NCBI GenBank assembly: GCA_014360395.1
Contig: JACIXM010000052.1
Location: 1 to 13,954, forward strand
Length of the DNA: 13,954 nucleotides
Direction of reading: 5' to 3'
Source: Actinotalea sp.
GTDB taxonomy: Bacteria > Actinomycetota > Actinomycetes > Actinomycetales > Cellulomonadaceae
Shown here: piece by piece, positions 9,960-13,954 of the stretch
Layout of the letters: each line of letters begins with the position of its first letter
Position numbering within the stretch: the first letter of the stretch is position 1
Position numbers and translations under genes: made by a program
Notes under the pieces: model-generated
Database searches by the model: none
Told to the model about the DNA's origin: nothing
What the model saw: only the letters and a program-made list of their open reading frames with translations

Positions 9960-10672
9960 CGGGCCCCGCCGGCCATGAGGGCGACGTACTGCTCGACGGC
10001 GGACGCCGGGTCACCGTCGTGCACGACCCGGCCGTCGTCGACGACGAGGACCCGGTCGGCCCGCGCGGCGGCGTCGAGGTCGTGGGTCACCTGGACGACC
10101 TGCTGGTCCAGGCCGTCGAGGAGGTCGTCGACCACGCGCTTCCAGCGCAGGTCCAGCAGCGTCGTCGGCTCGTCGCACACCAGGATCGTGGGCTCCGTCG
10201 CGAGCACACCCGCCAGGGCGAGCAGCTGCTTCTGCCCGCCGGAGAGCGCGTGGACGGGCACCTCGGCCCGCTCGGCCAGGCCGAAGCGCGCCAGGACCGC
10301 GTGCGCCCGCCGCGTCCGCTCCGCCGGCGCGAGGTCCAGGCGTCGCAGCGAGAGCGCGACGTCCTCCAGGGGCGTCGGCATGACGAGCTGCGCGTCGGGG
10401 TCCGTGAAGCAGAACCCGACCCGACGACGTACCTGCGCGCCCTGGGTCACCGTGTCGAGCCCGTCGACGGTGACCGTCCCGGCGGACGGCCGCACCAGCC
10501 CGTTGAGCAGACGCGCGAGCGTCGACTTGCCGGAACCGTTCGCCCCGATGACGGCGACGCGCCGCTCGGTGAGGGTGCACGTCGTCGGGTGCAGCAGGGT
10601 GACGACGCCGGTGCGGCCCCGGTCGTCCGGAGGGCCGTACGCGGTGACGGTCGCGTCGACGAGCTCGATCAC
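9956..10672 (-). CDS. bioM: BioM, ATPase component of the ECF biotin transporter
   Basis: This 238-residue ABC ATPase of the CbiO/EcfA type energises biotin uptake. Walker A is GANGSGKST (43-51), the Q-loop falls in FCFTDPDAQLVMPT (Gln95), a segment typical of ECF ATPases, the signature LSGGQ is at 143-147, Walker B ILVCDE at 163-168 and the switch histidine is His197. I place the start at the GTG at 10672 because AGGAGG precedes it at 7 nt and the domain begins at once (VIELVDATV); longer readings of this frame run into bioY and have no support. Only one ATPase gene is present, so a homodimer is expected, as for other BioMNY systems. bioY ends 61 nt upstream. Confidence 0.94.
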   Translation of the reverse strand: MIELVDATVTAYGPPDDRGRTGVVTLLHPTTCTLTERRVAVIGANGSGKSTLARLLNGLVRPSAGTVTVDGLDTVTQGAQVRRRVGFCFTDPDAQLVMPTPLEDVALSLRRLDLAPAERTRRAHAVLARFGLAERAEVPVHALSGGQKQLLALAGVLATEPTILVCDEPTTLLDLRWKRVVDDLLDGLDQQVVQVTHDLDAAARADRVLVVDDGRVVHDGDPASAVEQYVALMAGGAR

Positions 10673-10733
10673 CTCGACGCCTCCTGCTCGTGCGCGACGG
10701 ACGGACGCCGCCGCGCCGTCGTCGTGGTCGTCC

Positions 10734-11369
10734 TCAGCGCCGGCGCGCGAGGTCCGGGAACGCGCGGAAGACCGCCAGGGCGACCACGGTGGCCAGAGCG
10801 TTCTTGATGACGTCCCCGGGCAGGAACACCGCTCCGGCGGCGACGGCCTCGCCCGCCGACATCCCGAGCCGGGCACCCATGACCGTGATCCCGAGCGGGT
10901 GGATGAGCAGGAGCGAGGCGGCCATGAGCGAGCCGAAGACGGCGAACGGACGCAGCGCCGGACGCAGACCGTGCGTGCGGCTCACGAGGAACCCGGCGAG
11001 CGCGGCGGCGAGCGGGAAGGCGAGGAGGTAGCCCAGCGAGGGCCGGCCCAGCACGCCGAGACCACCGGTGCCCTGGGCGAAGACCGGCAGGCCCGCCAGT
11101 CCGACGGCCAGGTACAGCAGGACGGCCAGGGCGCCCCGACGCGCACCGAGGACGGCGCCGACCAGCATGACGCCGAACGTCTGCAGCGTGATCGGCACGG
11201 CGAGGTTGGGCACCGTGATCGAGCCCAGCGCGCAGACGGCGATGAAGGCGGCGCCCGTCGCGACCAGGGCGACGTCGGTGGCGACCGACGTCCGTGCCGC
11301 GGGCACCGGGGTCGCCGGTGCGCCGGTGGCGCTCACGGCTGCGGACTCGGGCTCGGGCGCGAAGGACAT
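10734..11369 (-). CDS. bioY: BioY, biotin-binding S component of the ECF transporter
   Basis: This 211-residue protein is the integral-membrane substrate-binding subunit. After a polar N-terminal tail of about 30 residues, about six hydrophobic segments follow (roughly 33-52, 60-77, 79-97, 111-130, 141-160 and 176-203). BioY features include VPITLQTFGVMLVGAVLG (58-75), the loop GGLGVLGRPSLGYLLAF (102-118) and FLPGDVIKN (182-190). BioY binds biotin with high affinity and works with BioM and BioN. The ATG at 11369 follows AGGGGAG at 4 nt. The upstream leader contains two large hairpins and probably a regulated promoter. The protein first in the operon is the substrate-specific subunit, which fits control of the whole importer by biotin supply, but no regulator gene for it is in the window. 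Confidence 0.95.
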   Translation of the reverse strand: MSFAPEPESAAVSATGAPATPVPAARTSVATDVALVATGAAFIAVCALGSITVPNLAVPITLQTFGVMLVGAVLGARRGALAVLLYLAVGLAGLPVFAQGTGGLGVLGRPSLGYLLAFPLAAALAGFLVSRTHGLRPALRPFAVFGSLMAASLLLIHPLGITVMGARLGMSAGEAVAAGAVFLPGDVIKNALATVVALAVFRAFPDLARRR

Positions 11370-11390
11370 GGGACTCCCCTGAGGAGGTCG

Positions 11391-11465
11391 GTCCGCGGGG
11401 GCCGGGCGGCCGGCACCGCGGACGGAGGTGGCTGGTCGAGCGGTCTGCGGACGAGGGGTCCGCAG
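11391..11465 (-). promoter_or_regulatory. Structured 5' leader of bioYMN with two competing hairpins
   Basis: Read on the - strand, the first hairpin is CTGCGGAC / GTCCGCAG (11465-11458 and 11452-11445, 5-nt loop), and the second is GTCCGCGG / CCGCGGAC (11423-11416 and 11398-11391, 17-nt loop). Both stems are perfect 8-bp pairs. The shared cores GCGGAC and GTCCGC mean the outer arms could pair with either inner arm, so alternative folds are possible. The second stem ends 11 nt before the bioY ribosome site. The arrangement resembles a switchable leader, but no known riboswitch class is recognised. Confidence 0.5.
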
Positions 11466-11479
11466 GCGCGTGGGACGCC

Positions 11480-11485
11480 ATGGTA
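11480..11485 (-). promoter_or_regulatory. Candidate -10 box for bioYMN
   Basis: TACCAT on the - strand fits TANNNT. Transcription would begin near 11473, about 8 nt before the first leader hairpin, giving a leader of about 104 nt. No good -35 is visible. Confidence 0.3.
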
Positions 11486-11493
11486 GCCGGTCG

Positions 11494-11499
11494 TAGGAT
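11494..11499 (+). promoter_or_regulatory. Candidate -10 box for the ABC-F gene
   Basis: TAGGAT fits TANNNT and lies 8 bp from the candidate bioY -10 on the opposite strand, so the two promoters would overlap. Transcription would start near 11506, giving an untranslated leader of about 83 nt before the preferred GTG start at 11589. No clear -35 is visible. Confidence 0.35.
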
Positions 11500-11588
11500 G
11501 AACCTCGTTTGTGTCCGGCGACAAGAGCGCCGCGGACCGCTGGGAGGAAACCTCAGCAGATCGATCGATCAGAGGAGACGGACCCCGC

Positions 11589-13187
11589 GTGATCACCGCC
11601 CACGACCTCGAGCTGCGCGTCGGCGTACGGACGCTGCTGCACCCGACGTCGTTCCGCATCGGCTCCGGCGACCGGATCGGCCTCGTCGGCCGCAACGGCG
11701 CCGGGAAGACGACGCTGACCAAGGTGCTCTCGGGCGAGACGCTGCCGACCGGCGGGCGCGTCACGCGCAGCGGCGACGTGGGCTACCTCCCCCAGGACCC
11801 GCGCACGGGGGACCTGGAGGTCCTCGGGATGGACCGCATCCTCTCGGTGCGCGGCCTGGACGAGATCGTCCGCTCGATGCGCAGCACGGAGGGCGCCATG
11901 GCGAGCGCCGACGACGCGACCCGGGACGCCGCGATGGAGCGGTACAGCCGGCTGGAGGCCCGCTTCACCGCGGCCGGCGGCTACGCGGCGGAGTCCGAGG
12001 CCGGGCGCATCGCCTCCAACCTCGGCCTCGACGAGCGTGTCCTCGGGCAGCCGCTGCGCACCCTGTCCGGCGGCCAGCGCCGCCGCGTGGAGCTCGCGCG
12101 CATCCTCTTCTCCGGCGCGGACACGCTGCTGCTGGACGAGCCGACCAACCACCTCGACGCGGACTCGATCGTCTGGCTGCGCGACTACCTCGGCAGCTAC
12201 GCCGGCGGCTTCCTCGTCATCAGCCACGACGTCGGGCTCGTGCGCCAGACCGTGAACAAGGTGTTCCACCTGGACGCCAACCGCGGCGAGATCGACCAGT
12301 ACAACCTGGGCTGGGACGCGTACCTCGAGCAGCGCGAGGCGGACGAGCGCCGGCGCAAGCGCGAGCGCGTCAACGCGGAGAAGAAGGCTGCCGCGCTCAA
12401 GGCCCAGGCGGACAAGATGCGGGCCAAGGCGACCAAGGCGGTCGCCGCGCAGAACATGGCCCGCCGGGCCGAGCGCCTGCTCGCCGGCGTCGAGGGCGAG
12501 CGCGCCGCGGACAAGGTCGCGAAGCTGCGGTTCCCCGACCCTGCCCCCTGCGGCCGGACCCCGCTCACGGCGACCGGCCTGAGCAAGTCCTACGGCTCCC
12601 TCGAGGTGTTCACGGACGTCGACCTCGCCGTCGACAAGGGCACGCGCGTCGTCGTCCTCGGGCTCAACGGCGCCGGCAAGACGACGCTCCTGCGGCTGCT
12701 GGCCGGCGTGGAGGAGTCCGACACCGGCGAGGTCGTGCCCGGGCACGGGCTCAAGCTCGGCTACTACGCCCAGGAGCACGAGACGCTCGACACCGAGCGC
12801 ACGGTCGTGGAGAACCTCCGGCACGCCGCCCCGGACCTGACGGACACCCAGGTCCGCTCGGTCCTGGGGTCCTTCCTCTTCTCCGGCGACGACGCGGACA
12901 AGCCCGTGCGGGTGCTCTCCGGTGGGGAGAAGACGCGCCTGGCGCTGGCGACCCTCGTGGTCTCCGCCGCCAACGTGCTGCTGCTGGACGAGCCCACCAA
13001 CAACCTCGACCCCGCCAGCCGCGAGGAGATCCTCGGAGCCCTGCGCCAGTACGCCGGTGCCGTCGTCATGGTCAGCCACGACGAGGGGGCCGTCGCCGCC
13101 CTGCAGCCCGATCGAGTGGTGCTCCTGCCCGATGGGGACGAAGATCTATGGAACGACAGCTACGCGGACCTCATCTCGCTCGCGTGA
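11589..13187 (+). CDS. ABC-F family ATPase (ribosome-associated, two ATPase domains, no membrane part)
   Basis: This 532-residue protein has two ABC ATPase domains. The first has Walker A GRNGAGKTT (34-42), signature LSGGQ (159-163) and Walker B LLLDE (180-184). The second has Walker A GLNGAGKTT (358-366), LSGGE (443-447) and LLLDE (464-468). They are joined by a charged, helical linker at about 247-315, rich in Lys, Arg and Ala, the element that in ABC-F proteins reaches the ribosomal tRNA sites. With no membrane domain it acts in the cytosol, probably on stalled or initiating ribosomes; it looks like the housekeeping actinobacterial type, and drug resistance cannot be inferred. The GTG at 11589 follows AGAGGAG at 11 nt and begins at VITAHDLELR, as homologs do. 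A GTG at 11511 would add 26 polar residues. It diverges from bioY and is followed by a small HTH gene. Confidence 0.93.
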   Translation: MITAHDLELRVGVRTLLHPTSFRIGSGDRIGLVGRNGAGKTTLTKVLSGETLPTGGRVTRSGDVGYLPQDPRTGDLEVLGMDRILSVRGLDEIVRSMRSTEGAMASADDATRDAAMERYSRLEARFTAAGGYAAESEAGRIASNLGLDERVLGQPLRTLSGGQRRRVELARILFSGADTLLLDEPTNHLDADSIVWLRDYLGSYAGGFLVISHDVGLVRQTVNKVFHLDANRGEIDQYNLGWDAYLEQREADERRRKRERVNAEKKAAALKAQADKMRAKATKAVAAQNMARRAERLLAGVEGERAADKVAKLRFPDPAPCGRTPLTATGLSKSYGSLEVFTDVDLAVDKGTRVVVLGLNGAGKTTLLRLLAGVEESDTGEVVPGHGLKLGYYAQEHETLDTERTVVENLRHAAPDLTDTQVRSVLGSFLFSGDDADKPVRVLSGGEKTRLALATLVVSAANVLLLDEPTNNLDPASREEILGALRQYAGAVVMVSHDEGAVAALQPDRVVLLPDGDEDLWNDSYADLISLA

Positions 13188-13277
13188 GCTCGTCCCCGGT
13201 CGGAGCCACGGCAGGGGGCGGCGCCGACGGCCGTGCCCGCCGGCGTGCCGCAGGGACAATGGCAAGAAGGGGAAACC

Positions 13278-13526
13278 ATGAGCGCAAAGCTCCCGAAGGG
13301 GTCACGCATCACGGGCGACAGCAGGAACGACCTGGCTTCGACCCTGGTGCAGCGGTACGAGCGGGGGGAGAGCATCCGTTCCCTCGCCGATGACATCGGA
13401 CGGTCCTACGGGTTCGTCCACGGCGTCCTCGCCGAGTCCGGGGTGACCATGCGGTCCCGCGGCGGTGCGACCAGGGGCGCCGCGGCGGAGGCCCGCCGTC
13501 AGGCCCTGCGCGAGGCGCGCGCCTGA
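13278..13526 (+). CDS. Small helix-turn-helix protein
   Basis: This 82-residue protein contains a helix-turn-helix at about residues 24-54 (RYERGESIRSLADDIGRSYG, then VHGVLAESG). It begins with KLPKGSRITG and ends in a basic, alanine-rich tail (RSRGGATRG onward). Proteins of this appearance are widespread in actinomycetes and are often found beside ABC-F genes; M. tuberculosis has a small putative regulator, Rv1473A, next to ABC-F Rv1473. It probably binds DNA, but its targets are unknown. The ATG at 13278 follows AAGGGGA at 4 nt; GACAAT at 13255-13260 might be a -10 for separate transcription. It ends 7 nt before a strong terminator. Confidence 0.87.
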   Translation: MSAKLPKGSRITGDSRNDLASTLVQRYERGESIRSLADDIGRSYGFVHGVLAESGVTMRSRGGATRGAAAEARRQALREARA

Positions 13527-13533
13527 ACCACGG

Positions 13534-13564
13534 ACGCCCGCGGACCCCCATGGTCCGCGGGCGT
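13534..13564. terminator. Strong terminator hairpin between the HTH gene and the SURF1-family gene
   Basis: ACGCCCGCGGACC (13534-13546) and GGTCCGCGGGCGT (13552-13564) form a perfect 13-bp stem with a 5-nt loop. It is followed on + by TTCTCGT, a weak T-tract of the kind tolerated in high-GC actinomycetes. It begins 7 nt after the HTH stop and lies between convergent genes. It may also stop transcription from the SURF1 side, though no T-run is present in that direction. Confidence 0.85.
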
Positions 13565-13595
13565 TCTCGTGCCCGGCGCCCGACGCGGTGCCCGG

Positions 13596-13954
13596 TCAGC
13601 CCGGCGAGCGACCGGCGCCGGTCTGGGCGTCCAGGAGGGCGTCCTCCTCCTCCTCGGCGGTCGGCCGACGACGACGCCGCGGGGCCGGTCGGGCGGACCG
13701 GGCGGGCACCGCAGGCCCGGCGGGCGTGCCGTCCAGGGCGTCGCCCGCGTCGTCAGCCTCGGCCGCCTCGGCGGCGTCCCGCCGCTCCTTGCGCAGCAGC
13801 ACCAGGGGGGCCACGAGCGCGCCGACGGCGAACACCCACCACTGGAACGCGTAGGAGAGGTTCGTCCCGAGCGAGGTCTGCGGCGCCGGCAGGCGGCCGA
13901 GCCCCGCGGCGGCCGCGCCGTCCTCGCTGACGAGTCCTCCGTACAGCGCCAGCC
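13596..13954 (-). CDS. SURF1-family cytochrome oxidase assembly protein, C-terminal part (start outside window)
   Basis: Only the last 118 codons are inside the window. The reading frame gives LALYGGLVSEDG, then NLSYAFQWWVFAVGALVAPL, the characteristic final membrane helix of SURF1/Shy1 proteins with its paired Trp, then a cytoplasmic tail. SURF1 proteins are inner-membrane factors for heme-copper oxidase assembly, probably in heme a insertion. The tail is unusually long for the family (about 65 residues) and low in complexity, with acidic AEAAEADDAGD, an Arg run (RRRRR) and EEEED. A GTG inside the membrane helix is not a real start; the frame is open to the window edge. No other oxidase gene is visible in the window. 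Confidence 0.85.
   Translation of the reverse strand, partial: LALYGGLVSEDGAAAAGLGRLPAPQTSLGTNLSYAFQWWVFAVGALVAPLVLLRKERRDAAEAAEADDAGDALDGTPAGPAVPARSARPAPRRRRRPTAEEEEDALLDAQTGAGRSPG

Noticed and set aside
11391..11465. The bioY leader as a known riboswitch (TPP, cobalamin, FMN)
   Set aside because: None of the conserved sequence blocks of these classes could be found; only paired arms are visible.
11589..13187. ABC-F protein as an antibiotic resistance determinant
   Set aside because: The sequence looks like the housekeeping actinobacterial type, and linker length alone does not show resistance.
13207..13235. Inverted repeat CACGGC / GCCGTG between ABC-F and the HTH gene
   Set aside because: Only 6 bp with a 17-nt loop, within what chance gives in GC-rich sequence.

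Overview
This window is about 72% GC or more, with G/C-ending codons, ATGA start-stop overlaps, GTG starts and probable leaderless genes. That composition, together with an actinobacterial-type suf operon (sufR-sufB-sufD-Rieske-sufC-sufS-sufU-DUF59), points to a high-GC actinomycete. Micrococcales, for example a Cellulomonas relative, is my best guess from protein style and gene order, not from a search.

Left part (1-7229, + strand): a complete SUF iron-sulfur cluster assembly operon. A control region at about 147-180 carries a perfect CAAC-N6-GTTG SufR box. It is followed by sufR (Fe-S repressor), sufB and sufD (scaffold), a small Rieske [2Fe-2S] ferredoxin, sufC (ATPase), sufS (cysteine desulfurase), sufU (zinc-dependent sulfur acceptor) and a SufT-like DUF59/MIP18 protein. 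SufS and SufU would supply persulfide sulfur, SufBCD would build the cluster, and the DUF59 protein would help mature or deliver it. SufR would shut the operon when clusters are plentiful. Most junctions overlap by 4 nt. Two gaps contain hairpins, and the one between sufC and sufS has a perfect 13-bp stem.

Middle part (7294-9213): a CbxX/CfqX-type AAA+ ATPase on + converges with a membrane-anchored YpfJ-type zinc metallopeptidase on -. Both have a TANNNT -10 box exactly 6 nt before the ATG, the layout of leaderless mRNAs.

Then (9312-11369, - strand) comes a three-gene ECF biotin importer: bioY (S component), bioM (ATPase) and bioN (T component). The bioY leader contains two hairpins whose arms could pair with each other in place of their own partners. 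This is the least explained structure in the window.

Right part: an ABC-F ATPase diverges from bioY and is followed by a small helix-turn-helix protein, a strong 13-bp-stem terminator, and the C-terminal part of a SURF1-family protein (- strand) cut by the window edge. I see no tRNA, rRNA, CRISPR array, transposase or phage gene. No clearly undescribed multi-gene system is evident; the novel-looking elements are regulatory (bioY leader, sufC/sufS hairpin) plus the AAA+/peptidase pair of unknown role.
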